Shown here: positions 42,901 to 52,325 of the stretch, piece by piece
How the letters are laid out: each line of letters opens with the position of its first letter
Position numbering within the stretch: the stretch's first letter is position 1
Assembly: GCA_012103455.1 (NCBI GenBank)
Contig: WLWT01000001.1
Span: 3,975,288 to 4,039,287 of the forward strand
Reading direction: 5' to 3'
Origin: Gammaproteobacteria bacterium
Lineage (GTDB): Bacteria > Pseudomonadota > Gammaproteobacteria > HK1
DNA: 64,000 nt
Position numbers and translations under genes: made by a program
Notes under the pieces: model-generated
What the model was told of the DNA's origin: nothing
What the model saw: the letters and a program-made list of their open reading frames with translations, nothing else
Databases searched by the model: none

Positions 42901-42981
42901 CGCTAACGCCAGCCATAACCGGACCCGAAAAGCGGAGCGCAGCGCAACTTTTTGGGGTCCGAGTTTTTGGCATTGTTAGCC
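42901..42981 (-). other. attC site
   Basis: On the minus strand GGCTAAC (42981-42975) and GTTAGCG (42907-42901) bound an 81-bp imperfect palindrome with inner arms AATGCC...GGTTATGGC and CGGACCCC...GGGTCCGG around a GC-rich loop (AGTTGCGCTGCGCTCCGC). The stop of the upstream cassette gene lies in GGCTAAC; the channel gene starts 13 bp past the other end. The same site recurs at 54332-54412. Confidence 0.75.
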
Positions 42982-43253
42982 ATGTGTTTCAAAGTGCTCT
43001 GCCGAGAATAAATACCATTTATTGAGTATGTCACTGCGCTTTTGAAAATTATGCTCATATTTCAAGCTATGGTATGCACTGATGTATCCATTTCTAAGAT
43101 CCGTAAAAGCCTGACTCATGTATTTGCCCTTAATCCACTCACGTTCTTCGACTGTGGGCTCATCAAGAAATTCTTCAATGTCGTATAAATAGTCAGGAGC
43201 CGACGGATTTGAATGATGCCATATATCCAAGGTTTCAATTGGCTCTCTAAATA

Positions 43254-44361
43254 CTACTTCGGCAAAAAATTACCCGACACAAATTAATAAAATGTGTTAT
43301 AGTGATGCTATGAAAAAGACAGACGGTCGCTCACTGCCCCATTCCGCGCGAGAAGCCATCCGCAGGCACGCGGTTGCGAAGTGTTATCGGGTGAAAGCCC
43401 TGAAAAAGTAATTAAAGCCCTCGGATTTCATCGTTCTTGCATTGACGATTGCTTATCCAGGTATGAGCGAGGTGGTGAACAGGCGCTGTCCACCGGCAAG
43501 ATCACGGGTCGCCCAAGAAAGTGTCCCGATGAATGTGCGGATCGCTTACGTGAACGGGTTAAAACGAATCCGTTGCAATTGGATTTTCACGATGCCCTGT
43601 GGACGCGCTCGATGATTCAGATATGACTGAAAGACAAATTTGGCATCGAAGTCAGCGAGCGCTCGGTGGGCAATAGCCTGTCTCGTTGGGGGGATGAGTG
43701 CGCAGCGCCCTGGGTTTAAGGCATACGAGCAAGACCCTGCTCAGGTTAAGGTATGGTTAAAGGAAACTTGGCCTGAAGTACAACAAGAAGCGAAAAGGCG
43801 CCGAGCGCGGGTCTATTTTGGCGACGAATCGACGATCCGGTCGGATTATCATCGTGGTACTACTTGGGGAGTACGGGGTGATACGCCGGTTGTAGCGAAA
43901 ACGGGTCGGCGCTTTAGCGTGAATAGGCTGTCAGCCGTTTCGCCGAAGGGTCACCTGCGTTTTATGGTGAGCGAATCACGGGTAACCGCAGGCGTTTTTA
44001 TCGACTTTCCAAGGCGTTTGCTGCACAACGCCAAGCGATCGGTCTATTGGCTTGTTGATGGCCATCCCATTCATCGAGCCAAGAAAGTGCAAGAATTTGT
44101 CCGCACTAGCCAAGGTAAGCTCACGTTAGTATGGTTACCGCCGTATTCACCGGAACTCAATCCTGATGAGCTAGTATGGCATCACGTAAAAAGCCAACGG
44201 ATTGGGCGGACAGTGGTGGCTACAAAGGAGCAACGGGTGGCCTTGGCTCGTTCGGTGTTGCACTCACTGCAACACAATATGCAAATAATTAAACGGTTTT
44301 TCTATGAAAAGCATGTCAGATATATTCTGAATTGATGTCGGGTAATTTTTTTCCGAATTAG
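43254..44361 (+). mobile_element. IS630-family element, copy 2 (in the 199-aa cassette gene)
   Basis: Same 1108-bp size and ends as copy 1 but in the opposite orientation. Compared with the empty site at 54690 (CTCTAAATAAGTAGGG), TA is on the left (43252-43253) and CA on the right, so one base of the duplicated TA has mutated. Confidence 0.92.
43310..44335 (+). pseudogene. IS630-family transposase, several lesions
   Basis: Same protein as in copy 1 with the same internal TGA (43624-43626), plus a missing base after HAVA (near 43378; GCGAAGTGTTATCG for GCGCAAGTATTATCG) and an extra G near 43693 (run of six G for four to five). It is therefore more decayed than copy 1. Confidence 0.9.
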
Positions 44362-44700
44362 CAAGTAGGGCAGCATGTATATGTTACTGATCATTGCCAC
44401 CTGAAGTCTGTAGCTAGCTTCTTTTTCATGGCCTGCTCTGCTTTCTGCCAAAGCCCAATAAAGATCGAATACTGGCTCCCCAATATCATCAGGAAATTCA
44501 TCTTCGAACCATGTGTAAAAGTCTAAGGCCTTATCATTTGCGCCAGCCAGTACGTAATACACTGCTGCTCTGTATCGTTTTCCAGACTCATCATTGATAT
44601 AGCCGCACTCTTCTTTTTCCTTCAATAGGCCACGCCGCGCCCTATTAGCTCGGTCACGAAATTTCTTTTGTTCACTCGATGTCATGAGATGCTCTTGAAT

Positions 44701-44745
44701 GACTAACAGTTTTTAGACGAACACAAAACATACTGCACTAGATAG
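44701..44745 (-). repeat. Conserved sequence at the head of the 44-kb cassette array
   Basis: On the minus strand it ends in CTGTTAGTC (R-type core, 44707-44701) just upstream of the first cassette gene and is related to 9203-9239 (TAGACG[A/G]ACACA..A...ACTG.ACTAG). The identical sequence is at 55022-55066. Confidence 0.4.
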
Positions 44746-44880
44746 TTGTTCCGCAATACCGATCACTTGGGACAAGAACGGGTAACGTTCTGCGATCATA
44801 GGAGTTGCTACATCGGCCATGTGCATGAGAGGCCACCCGATGCCGTCGAGTATACAGAGAATGCCGCGTGCGACCCGCCG
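44713..44880 (-). pseudogene. Membrane-protein C-terminal fragment (DUF4386-like?)
   Basis: The frame ARGILCILDGIGWPLMHMAD, VATPMIAERYPFLSQVIGIA, EQLSSAVCFVFV and stop has two hydrophobic segments and the Gly-Glu-type pattern seen at the end of DUF4386 membrane proteins. The upstream part is lost at the start of an IS630 remnant. The family call is weak. Confidence 0.35.
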
Positions 44881-45697
44881 CCGATTGACCCGAACCGTGC
44901 AACGCACTCGCGACCGTCACCCTGTGCGTCGCGCGCTGGCATGGCTTCCTCTTCACGCCGGTCACAGCGTGAGTGAGACGGCCCGGCGGGTGCGCGCGGC
45001 CCGCTCTACAGTCCACAGTGGGCGCGAGCTGTACCTGGCGTTCGGGGAGAACGGAACGGCCTTGCCCGCATCGTGTGGCCATGGGTGTTGGACAGTGACC
45101 GAGGAAGGTGTTGGTAACATCAACGCGTGGCTGAGCGCTTCGCCCAGTGACTTCCGATACCGCCGTACCGATTGGACCTGTGAGCGGCTGGCGTTGGCGC
45201 TCGCACGCCCGCTCGACGGCACGATTCACGTTTCGACCGTGCGCCCAGTGCTGCCCCGCCTGGGCTTCGTGTCGCGCCGTGCTCGGCCAGTTCGGGTTCG
45301 CCGCGACCCGAGCAAGAACCGCAAGAGGCGGGCTATCCGCCGCGCCTTGCGTCGCCGCGAGCGCCACGAGAGGTTCTCTCTCGACGAGGCCGATAGCGAC
45401 TTCAGGGCACCTGCTAAAAATGCACTTTTTCCGCGATTGCAGCGTCAGCGCCGTGCTCGAATCCTCAGGTATGACCTATACACTGCGGTTGTGCGCGCGG
45501 TGCTTCCTTGCACTCACGAAAAAATTATCATTTTTAGCAGGTGCCCTTCAATCCACGCATCGGTGCGTGTTGGACCCCGCGCGGCCAGCGGGTCGGTGGG
45601 CCGAGGCCGGGCCAGAACCAGAAGCACTACGTTGGCGGTGCGCTACCCGCGCAAACGGCTGGCCTGGAGTCTCAGCCCGCACAAAACCAGCGCGCTA
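44881..45697 (+). pseudogene. IS630-family transposase remnant (second lineage), split by a MITE
   Basis: TRRVRAARSTVHSGRELYLA-type HTH, then ERLALALARPLDGTIHVSTV, RDPSKNRKRRAIRRALRRRE and FSLDEADSDF are followed, beyond the MITE, by NPRIGACWTPRGQRVGGPRP and GQNQKHYVGGA. Removing 142 bp plus one TTCA rejoins GAC TTC AAT CCA (DFNPRIGACWTPRG), the family's DEAD-x-x-x-P core. The C-terminal third is missing; the frame already had other errors. Confidence 0.88.
45405..45546. mobile_element. Family-1 MITE, copy 3 (in an IS630 transposase gene)
   Basis: 142 bp, GGGCACCTGCTAAAAATGC to ATCATTTTTAGCAGGTGCCC, flanked by TTCA on both sides (45401-45404, 45547-45550). Both terminal repeats are intact and the target frame is restored exactly on removal, so this is a clean insertion and defines the element ends. 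Confidence 0.93.
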
Positions 45698-45744
45698 ACC
45701 TGCCATGCACTAGGCAAGGCGCACTCCGCAAGGCGGCCGGTGCA

Positions 45745-46080
45745 CGCCAGCCGCCCCGTGGAACCATCATTCACAGTGACCGTGCAGTGGCATTGATTTC
45801 GACTGCATTTGAAAGATTGCGCGCAGGAGCACGGACTCGTTCGTGGACACCTGTTGGTTCAAAGTGTCAACTGGGCGCAGCGAATGAGTGATCACGCGCA
45901 CCTGGAGCCGTGGTACGAGTGAGCCGTGGTACCAGTCGATGAACGGTGAAAGGTATCACCGGCGCCCATTCGAGAGACACGGAACGCTACGCAAAGCAGT
46001 GCGCGATGACGTGGACTTTTACAACACACAGCGGCTACATCCGAGTCTTGGCTAGAGGACGCCAAGCGAATACTAGAGGG
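45745..46080 (+). pseudogene. IS3-family transposase remnant
   Basis: Plus-strand pieces in several frames match IS3 orfB: GTIIHSDRAVALISTAFERL (second Asp region), VNWAQRMSDHAHLEPWYE, and DDVDFYNTQRLHPSLG (third acidic region and the FYNxxRxHxSLG end). Stops and shifts separate them. It is a different copy from the IS3 remnant at 22-23 kb. Confidence 0.75.
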
Positions 46081-46218
46081 ACTAGGCGGCTGACCAACAG
46101 GTGGCCACTTTTTCGTAGGCACTCTCCAGATAGCGGATCGTCAAAACACCGTCTGTTCCCGCCAACCATACATTGATACTGTGGACGCCCCGCGATCGGT
46201 GTAGTGCAGATAACCATC

Positions 46219-48192
46219 ATGAGTTCCGTTGACCCGCCCCACCCCGCCAGCGCTCACACGCACAACGCCAACACCACGGCAACGCGAGAACTGCTATTCG
46301 AGGACGAGACCGATTTCGATGATGCCCGCCGCGGCTTTATCGCCACTTTGCCTGATGCCCGCGTAACCAATGACAACGGTGAGGTGGTCTGGGATGTATC
46401 GGCTTATCGATTCCTGGAGGCGCAGGCCGTGCCCGAGTCGGTGAACCCCAGTCTTTGGCGCCAAGCGCGGCTCAATCAGATCCACGGACTGTTCCACGTC
46501 GCCGGTGGCATCTACCAGGTGCGGGGGCTGGATATCGCCAACATGACCATCATCGAAGGTGATACCGGCATCTTGATCATCGACCCGCTGATGTTCAGCG
46601 AGACCGCGGCGGCGGCGCTTGCGCTCTACTATAGCGAACGCGGCGAGCGGCCCGTTAAAGCGGTGATGTACAGCCACTCCCACCCCGATCATTACGGCGG
46701 TGTGGAGGGGGTTATCAGCGCCGCCCAAGTGGCCAGCGGCGAGGTGGAAGTCATTGCGCCAGCGGGTTTCCTTGAGGCGGCTTTGGAAGAGACCATGCTC
46801 GCCGGCATACCCATGCGAAGACGCGCCATGTTCCAGTTCGGCCCCTCCCTGGAACCCGGCCCCCGCGGGCAGATCGATGCCGGCCTGGGCATACGGGTGG
46901 GACGGGGGACCAGCGGCCTGATCGCGCCAAACCGGCTGATCGGTGAGGCGGGCGAAACCCACGTTATCGATGGCGTCAGGATCATCTTCCAGCTCACGCC
47001 GCAGACCGAGGCACCGGCGGAGATGAATTTCTTTTTTCCGGCCTGGGGCGTGCTGGATCTAGCCGAGAACGGTTGCCACACCATGCACAACCTCTGCCCT
47101 ATACGGGGCGCGAGGACGCGCGATGCGCTGGCCTGGTCCAAGTACCTGGACGAGGCGCTCATCCGCTTCATCGATCGGACCGGCGTGGTCATCGCCCAGC
47201 ATCACTGGCCGGCCTGGGGACGCGAACACATCCGCCGTTTCATCAGCGAGCAGCGCGATATGTACCGCTATCTGCATGATCAGACCCTGCGCCTGATGAG
47301 CCACGGCCTGACCCCCAACGAGCTGGCCGAGGCGGTGGCCATGCCGTTGACCTTGGAGAAATCGTGGCACACCCGCCCTTATTACGGCGCTTTGGCCCAC
47401 AACGTGCGCGCCATCTACGCGCACTACATGGGTCCTTACGATGGCAATCCCACTCATTTGCACCCACTCGCGCCGGTGGCCGCCGGGGAGAAATATATCC
47501 AGTACATGGGCGGTGCGGACGCCGTCTTGGATAGGGCGCGGCGCGATTTCGACGCGGGCGACTACCGGTGGGTGGTGCAAGTGCTGCACCACGCCGTGTT
47601 CGCCGATCCTGAGAATCGGGCGGCGCGCGAGTTGGCGGCGGACGCCATGGAGCAATTGGGTTATCAAGCCGAATCCGCCACTTGGCGTAATGCTTACCTG
47701 CTGGGTGCCAAGGAGCTGCGCCATGGTGCGCCCAAACCGCCGCCTGGTGGCGTCGGCGCCATCAGCCCGAAGGTGGTCGCCATGATGCCGCTGGCGATGT
47801 TGCTGGACTTTCTCGCCATCCGGATCAATGGTCAGAAGGCGGATGGACTGCTGCTCAAGCTCGACTGGGTGATGACAGACGGGGTGATGACAGACGGGGT
47901 GATGACAGACGAGAACAGTTCGGAGAAGGGTCGGTCAGACACAGACCACAGGCGGCGGCTCACCCTCAGTCACGGCGCGCTCAGTCACGCACCCGGCAGC
48001 CACGGCGGTGAAGCGCAAGCCGTCATCCGGATCTCGCGCTGGCAACTCACCCGGCTGGTGAACTCGGGGCTACCCTACGCGCAGGCTTTCGACGAGAACA
48101 TGATTCCGTGCGAGGGGGACAGCGCTGCCGCCCGCCAATTGTTCGCACTGATGGATCACTTCTATCCCATGTTCAATATCGTAGAGCCCTGA
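46219..48192 (+). CDS. Alkyl sulfatase, SdsA1/BDS1/YjcS type
   Basis: A 657-residue metallo-beta-lactamase-fold sulfatase that hydrolyses primary alkyl sulfates (SDS-type) to alcohol and sulfate. Zinc motif VMYSHSHPDHYGGVEGV near residue 155 (HxHxDH); further ligands in ENGCHTMHNL (about 275-290) and IAQHHWPAWG (about 325). After the lactamase core come the alpha-helical dimerisation domain (NVRAIYAHYMGPYDGNPTHL) and an SCP2-like C-terminal domain. That last domain carries an unusual insertion at 47867-47990 that includes three tandem GVMTD units. ATG 46219 is preferred; GTG 46204 would add five residues. No clear signal peptide is seen, although secreted members have one. It is followed at 20 bp by a TRAP permease, suggesting joint uptake and breakdown of a sulfonated or sulfated compound. 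Confidence 0.9.
   Translation: MSSVDPPHPASAHTHNANTTATRELLFEDETDFDDARRGFIATLPDARVTNDNGEVVWDVSAYRFLEAQAVPESVNPSLWRQARLNQIHGLFHVAGGIYQVRGLDIANMTIIEGDTGILIIDPLMFSETAAAALALYYSERGERPVKAVMYSHSHPDHYGGVEGVISAAQVASGEVEVIAPAGFLEAALEETMLAGIPMRRRAMFQFGPSLEPGPRGQIDAGLGIRVGRGTSGLIAPNRLIGEAGETHVIDGVRIIFQLTPQTEAPAEMNFFFPAWGVLDLAENGCHTMHNLCPIRGARTRDALAWSKYLDEALIRFIDRTGVVIAQHHWPAWGREHIRRFISEQRDMYRYLHDQTLRLMSHGLTPNELAEAVAMPLTLEKSWHTRPYYGALAHNVRAIYAHYMGPYDGNPTHLHPLAPVAAGEKYIQYMGGADAVLDRARRDFDAGDYRWVVQVLHHAVFADPENRAARELAADAMEQLGYQAESATWRNAYLLGAKELRHGAPKPPPGGVGAISPKVVAMMPLAMLLDFLAIRINGQKADGLLLKLDWVMTDGVMTDGVMTDENSSEKGRSDTDHRRRLTLSHGALSHAPGSHGGEAQAVIRISRWQLTRLVNSGLPYAQAFDENMIPCEGDSAAARQLFALMDHFYPMFNIVEP
47867..47911 (+). 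repeat. 15-bp tandem repeat inside the alkyl sulfatase gene
   Basis: Three units of GGTGATGACAGACGG (encoding GVMTD) in frame, inside the C-terminal domain. Period 15 keeps the frame. Confidence 0.85.
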
Positions 48193-48212
48193 TCCGCCCG
48201 GAACATTCAACC

Positions 48213-50132
48213 GTGACACTCTCACCCTCGCTCGCGCTATGGATACGCCGCGCTTGCGACCTAGCGTCGGTGCTGCTGGCCTTCACCGCTGTCTACATCG
48301 CCGGACTGGGCTTGTTGCTCGAGCAGCAATTCGGCGCTGGCGTCCTGGACAATATCTGGGCGGTGTCGCTGACCGTCGGGCTGGGCTTATTCATCAGCTT
48401 CACCACCATCGGCGGGGTGCGCACGCAGGCAGGTTTAGGCTCGAATCTGGGGGTTGTCTTCCATCTGCTCCTCATCGCCGTGTTACTCGGGTGTTTGGTG
48501 ATCTGGACCCGGTTGATGCTGGAGCAGGAAGAGTTCTTCATAGAGATCACCGCCTTCGACAATATCACCGGCTGGATCGCGGTGGTGATCATCGGTTATG
48601 TCACCTACCGCTTCTTCGGGTTGCCGATGTTGCTGGTCTACGCCGGGATGGCGGTCTATGTGGTGGCGCCGGCCAGCGTAGGCGGTGGCGCCGAAGATTG
48701 GGTGCGGGTAGCGGAGAACTTGTGGTTTTCGACTGACGGTGTTTTTGGCCGGCCGGTCGAGGTGGTGAGCCGCATCGTGCTGATCTTCATCGTCTTTGGT
48801 GCCATCTTGCAGACCTCGGGCGCTGGCGAAATCTTGCTGAAGTTCGCCTTCGCCGCCACCGGACGCTTCGCCGGTGGCCCGGCACACGCTGCCATCGTCG
48901 GCTCGGCCATGTTCGGCACCCTATCCGGTGCCGCCGTCGCCAATGTCGTCTCTACCGGCGTGTTCACCATCCCCATCATCAAACGCGCCGGCTTCAAGGC
49001 CAAGTTCGCGGGTGCTGTCGAGGCGGCCGCCTCCACCGGTGGCCAGATCATGCCGCCGGTGATGGGCGTGGTCGCGTTTTTGATGTCCGATGTCACCGGC
49101 ATCCCGTATTTGCAGATCGTGGCGGCGGCCCTGCTGCCGGCGGTGATGTACTACGCCTCTTTGTTCTTCGTCGTGCTGATCGACGCCCGCAAGCAGGGGG
49201 TGGGCGCCATCGCGCCTGCCGAACGCCTATCACTGACCGCCGCCGACTGGCTCAAGAGCCTGGCGTTTTGGATCCCTCTCACGATCATCGTGCTGGTGCT
49301 GCTCACGGGGCGCACCGCACAGAACGCCGGCTTTATCGCCACCCTCGCGGCCACGGTGTTGTGCTTGATTCTGTTCCCCGGCTTTCGCCGTCCGGCGCGC
49401 TGGTGGGAAGCCCTGGTGAGTGCCGGGCACACGGCGGGGATCTTGATGCTCATTGTCGCCGCCATCGGCTTCGTGATCGGCGTCATCAACATGACCGGGC
49501 TCGGGATCGCTTTTGCCGAAGGCATCGACCGGGTGGCGGGCACCGGCCTGTTCTTCAGCCTGATCATGGTGATGTTCGGCTGCTTGATCATGGGCATGGG
49601 GGTACCTAGCGGCGCCGCTTATCTCATCATCGCCATCGTACTGGGGCCAGCTCTGGAGCGTCTAGGCCTGCCGACTATCGCCGCCCACTTGTTCGTGGCT
49701 TATTTCGGTGTACTGCCGGTGGTCACCCCGCCGGTTGCCCTCGCTGCTTTCGCGGCGGCCCCCATCGCCGGCTCGCGACCGATGGAAACCGGCTTCGAGG
49801 CGGTGCGGCTGTCCATAGCCGGATTCATTATTCCGTTCGTATTCGTCTATCACCAAGACTTACTGCTGATCGTGGATGACTTCAGCATTACCGGCCTGTT
49901 CTGGGCGCTGGCTGCGTTTGCCTTGGGCATCTGGTGTATTGCCACCGCGCTTTGCGGCTACGAGCATGCCCCGCTCGGCATGTGGCAGCGGTTGCTTCGG
50001 AGCGCCGCCGGCTTAGGCACCCTGTTGCCGCTGCCAGCGCTCGCCATACCCAGCGCGCTCGCCGCACTCGGTCTCATCGTGCTACACAATTACCAGGCGA
50101 AAACGCCCACTACAACGGAGGAACACCCCTGA
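48213..50132 (+). CDS. TRAP transporter fused permease (TAXI type)
   Basis: A 639-residue membrane protein, GTG start at 48213 (VTLSPSLALWIRRACDLASV), 20 bp after the sulfatase; a longer frame from 48108 would overlap the sulfatase. It joins the small (four-segment) and large (twelve-segment) TRAP subunits in one chain, the arrangement used with TAXI receptors. Large-subunit signatures: GSAMFGTLSGAAVANVVSTG and FTIPIIKRAGFKAKFAGAVE; a second repeat has MGMGVPSGAAYLIIAIVLGP and ALAAFAAAPIAG. It drives sodium- or proton-coupled uptake of an organic anion across the inner membrane. TGATG links it to the receptor gene. Confidence 0.9.
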   Translation: MTLSPSLALWIRRACDLASVLLAFTAVYIAGLGLLLEQQFGAGVLDNIWAVSLTVGLGLFISFTTIGGVRTQAGLGSNLGVVFHLLLIAVLLGCLVIWTRLMLEQEEFFIEITAFDNITGWIAVVIIGYVTYRFFGLPMLLVYAGMAVYVVAPASVGGGAEDWVRVAENLWFSTDGVFGRPVEVVSRIVLIFIVFGAILQTSGAGEILLKFAFAATGRFAGGPAHAAIVGSAMFGTLSGAAVANVVSTGVFTIPIIKRAGFKAKFAGAVEAAASTGGQIMPPVMGVVAFLMSDVTGIPYLQIVAAALLPAVMYYASLFFVVLIDARKQGVGAIAPAERLSLTAADWLKSLAFWIPLTIIVLVLLTGRTAQNAGFIATLAATVLCLILFPGFRRPARWWEALVSAGHTAGILMLIVAAIGFVIGVINMTGLGIAFAEGIDRVAGTGLFFSLIMVMFGCLIMGMGVPSGAAYLIIAIVLGPALERLGLPTIAAHLFVAYFGVLPVVTPPVALAAFAAAPIAGSRPMETGFEAVRLSIAGFIIPFVFVYHQDLLLIVDDFSITGLFWALAAFALGIWCIATALCGYEHAPLGMWQRLLRSAAGLGTLLPLPALAIPSALAALGLIVLHNYQAKTPTTTEEHP

Positions 50133-51145
50133 TGCAATTCACCGCAAGCTTGGCGCTCGCCGCCGCCGTTGGCCTCGCACCGGCGGCGGCAAGTGCGGCG
50201 GAAAAACTGAAGATGGCGACCATTGCCCCCGGCACGTCGTCGTATCTGACCATGACCACCTTCGCCAACATCGTCAACAAACAACAAGATGAATTCGAGA
50301 TCTCCGTTGACGCCACCGGTGCCGCCACCAAACACATGGTCGAACTGGCCCGCGGCAAGCTCGATATCTGCATGACGGCGCCCACCATCTACCACTTCCT
50401 GAAACACAACAAAGCGATGTACAAAAAGCTCGAGAACGGGGCTGAGTTAGCCGAGAATATGCGTTTGATCATGTGGTTCCCTTACGGCCAGTATCACGCG
50501 GTGGCGTACGAGGGAAGCGGCATCGAGACGCTGCACGATATCAAGGGTAAACGCGTGTTTCTAGGTCCACCGGGCGGGGGTGCCTGGGCTGGCTCGTATG
50601 GTTGGATCAAGTCGTCCACCGGGCTAGACGTGAAGAAGGGCGATTTTCACAACGTCAAAGCGAGTTGGTCCTCGGCCTTGCAGGGCTTTCAGGATCGGCA
50701 GTTCGATGTATACATCTCGGGCGGTATTGCGCCATATCCCATCATTGAGCAACTGGCGCTCACGTCGAAGATCCGGCTACTCGGCATGACCGAGGACGAG
50801 TACGCCAAGGCCGATGGGCTGCAACAATACATAGGCGCCCTGCTCGGGCGTGAGTTGGGTGTTATCCCGGCGGATGCTTATGGGGACAATGTCGTGACGC
50901 GTGGCGACGTTCATACCGTCGGCGCCATTGTCGGGATCGCGGTGCAAACGGGCATGCCCGACCACACCGCTTACACCATCACCAAAACCTTCTGGGAGTC
51001 GGTGCCGGCCATGCGTGATAGCACACCGTGGCTTGCGGATGTGACCCTCGATTATGCGGTCAAGAAAGGCGGCCTGCGCCTGCATCCGGGTGCGCTCAAG
51101 TACTATCAAGAAGCGGGTGTGGCCATTCCTGAGGAATCGATGTAG
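50132..51145 (+). CDS. TAXI-family TRAP solute-binding protein
   Basis: A 337-residue periplasmic receptor: signal peptide MQFTASLALAAAVGLAPAAASA then AEKLKMATIAPGTSSYLTMT. Family features include VELARGKLDICMTAPTIYHF, LGPPGGGAWAGSYGWIKSST and VTRGDVHTVGAIVGIAVQTG. ATG 50132 overlaps the permease stop (TGATG) and has GGAGG 11 nt upstream. Ligand unknown; the sulfatase partner suggests an alkyl-sulfate-derived or other amphiphilic anion. Its last 230 bp recur at 55257-55487. Confidence 0.9.
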   Translation: MQFTASLALAAAVGLAPAAASAAEKLKMATIAPGTSSYLTMTTFANIVNKQQDEFEISVDATGAATKHMVELARGKLDICMTAPTIYHFLKHNKAMYKKLENGAELAENMRLIMWFPYGQYHAVAYEGSGIETLHDIKGKRVFLGPPGGGAWAGSYGWIKSSTGLDVKKGDFHNVKASWSSALQGFQDRQFDVYISGGIAPYPIIEQLALTSKIRLLGMTEDEYAKADGLQQYIGALLGRELGVIPADAYGDNVVTRGDVHTVGAIVGIAVQTGMPDHTAYTITKTFWESVPAMRDSTPWLADVTLDYAVKKGGLRLHPGALKYYQEAGVAIPEESM

Positions 51146-51258
51146 GCCGCCTTAATGTGGGCTGGGCGCCTCGCCCTAGCAATGGCGCGCGCCCTTCGCT
51201 CAAGAGCTATAGGCACCACAACGAGGCTGTTTGCGTGGTCAAGCTGCTTCTTATCGTT
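50915..51258. repeat. 344-bp direct repeat, copy 1 (end of the TAXI gene)
   Basis: Repeated at 55257-55599 with about 95% identity, covering the last 77 codons of the receptor and 110 bp downstream (GGGCTGGGCGCCTCGCCCTA area). Confidence 0.85.
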
Positions 51259-51569
51259 CGCGAGAATGCGCCCGTCAGATGGAAGCAGCCTATAGAAATG
51301 TCGCCGGGGGGAGTGGCAAAGCGTCAAATATCCGGCCATGGCGCCGTTCGCGCTAAGTCCGGAATCGATCCGGCTACATCCAACCGGCGACCAGGGATGA
51401 CAGGTTCCTTAGCTTCACTCTGGGATTCTGGTTGCAGTGCTCTACATAGTCCAATGCCTCCGCATCCTCTAACTTCTGGCCGAGAGATACTTCGCACTTC
51501 GCTAAGCGCTGGCGAATCTATATTGGTTGTCTAGAGGAGGCGCTTGTTCTCCAAGGACCGCAGCTATAT
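51146..51569. other. Intergenic region with a gene remnant
   Basis: After the repeat, a minus frame (about 51374-51517) reads LAKCEVSLGQKLEDAEALDY, then VEHCNQNPRVKLRNLSSLVA and stop, protein-like and helical but cut at both ends. GGGCGCCTCGCCC at 51166-51178 is a small hairpin that may help terminate the TRAP transcript. Confidence 0.4.
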
Positions 51570-52010
51570 CTGAAAGCGCGCTGGCGATGGCCTGGGGAGG
51601 GCTTGAGTGGAAGCGCCCCTTCAGCGATGGCACCGCCCACGTACTGTTCGAGCCTGAGGACTTTATCGCGCCTCTGGCCGCCCTAGTGCCACGTCCCGGG
51701 CTGCCACGTCCCGGGCTGCCACGACCCGGGCTGCCACGACCCAGGGCGCATTCGGTGAGAGCCCACGGCCTCTTGGCGCCCAATGCACCCCACAGCGCCG
51801 CCTCATCGTCGCGCCCCGCGCCAAGCCCCGCGAAGAGGATGGGCCGCCCAGCGCGCCACTGAACGGGCGGGCTCGATTGCAACGCGTATTCGCTATCGAT
51901 AGCCGCCGCGGCCCACGCTGCGAGGGTGAGGGGCGTGTCAGTGCGCTTGTCACCGAGCCAGTGGTGCTGGCTCGGATCCTCCAACCCCTTGACCGCAACA
52001 CCTTAACCGC
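51570..52010 (+). mobile_element. IS91-family transposase remnant, plus strand, different lineage
   Basis: Plus frames read LEWKRPFSDGTAHVLFEPED, then FIAPLAALVPRP, four copies of GLPRP-like units, RAHGLLAPNAPHSAA, and VFAIDSRRGPRCEGEGRVSA then LVTEPVVLARILQPLD. This is the same transposase region as in copies A-E but distinct in sequence and on the other strand. The zinc-ribbon cysteines are partly lost (CPRC has become GPRC). Confidence 0.8.
51689..51748 (+). repeat. 15-bp tandem repeat in the IS91-family remnant
   Basis: Four units of CCACGTCCCGGGCTG (third and fourth with CCACGACCC) in tandem, encoding repeated GLPRP. Confidence 0.85.
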
Positions 52011-52325
52011 CGCGGCACCGATCTCCCTGATGGCACAATGGCATCACTGCCACGCTGAGCCCACCAATCGCTTGTGCCATTCGAGCCCATGATCCGCGGT
52101 TAACGCACGTCGCGACAAACACGCCGTCAGCTTCAATCGCAACGGCTGTCGGCGAGCGGCGCACCTGACGTAGGGCCTGGTCCAAGTTCCTCGCTGCGCC
52201 GATGGGGGATCCCTGGGCTTCGCCTTATGAACCGACCTCGATACTCAGCCATTCTGCCCCAAAGGCCGCTTAAATTTCCTATCCCCATCCCCCGATAGCG
52301 AAATTTTGTCGGCCGCATTCACCTG
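52011..52325. other. Stretch without a recognisable gene
   Basis: About 315 bp with no coding signal I can support. CCCCATCCCCCGATAGCG near 52280 marks a composition change toward the AT-richer HigBA locus. Confidence 0.4.

Larger units (their letters stand above)
42976..44685 (-). pseudogene. 199-residue cassette gene, split by the second IS630-type element
   Basis: The 5' part (44685 to 44362) encodes MTSSEQKKFRDRANRARRGL ... ASYRLQVAMISNIYMLPYL; the 3' part (43253 to 42976) encodes FREPIETLDIWHHSNPSAPD ... LFSAEHFETHG. The uninterrupted version is present at 54407-55006, proving the insertion and the junction (LLPYL-FREP). The protein is described under that entry. Confidence 0.92.

Noticed and set aside
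44819..45796. 325-codon plus frame as a single gene
   Set aside because: It is an IS630 transposase remnant read through a MITE; the protein only makes sense after removing the MITE.
51689..51748. Possible CRISPR or direct-repeat array
   Set aside because: Repeats are contiguous 15-bp units with no spacers, inside a coding remnant; none of the tandem repeats in the window has spacer structure.
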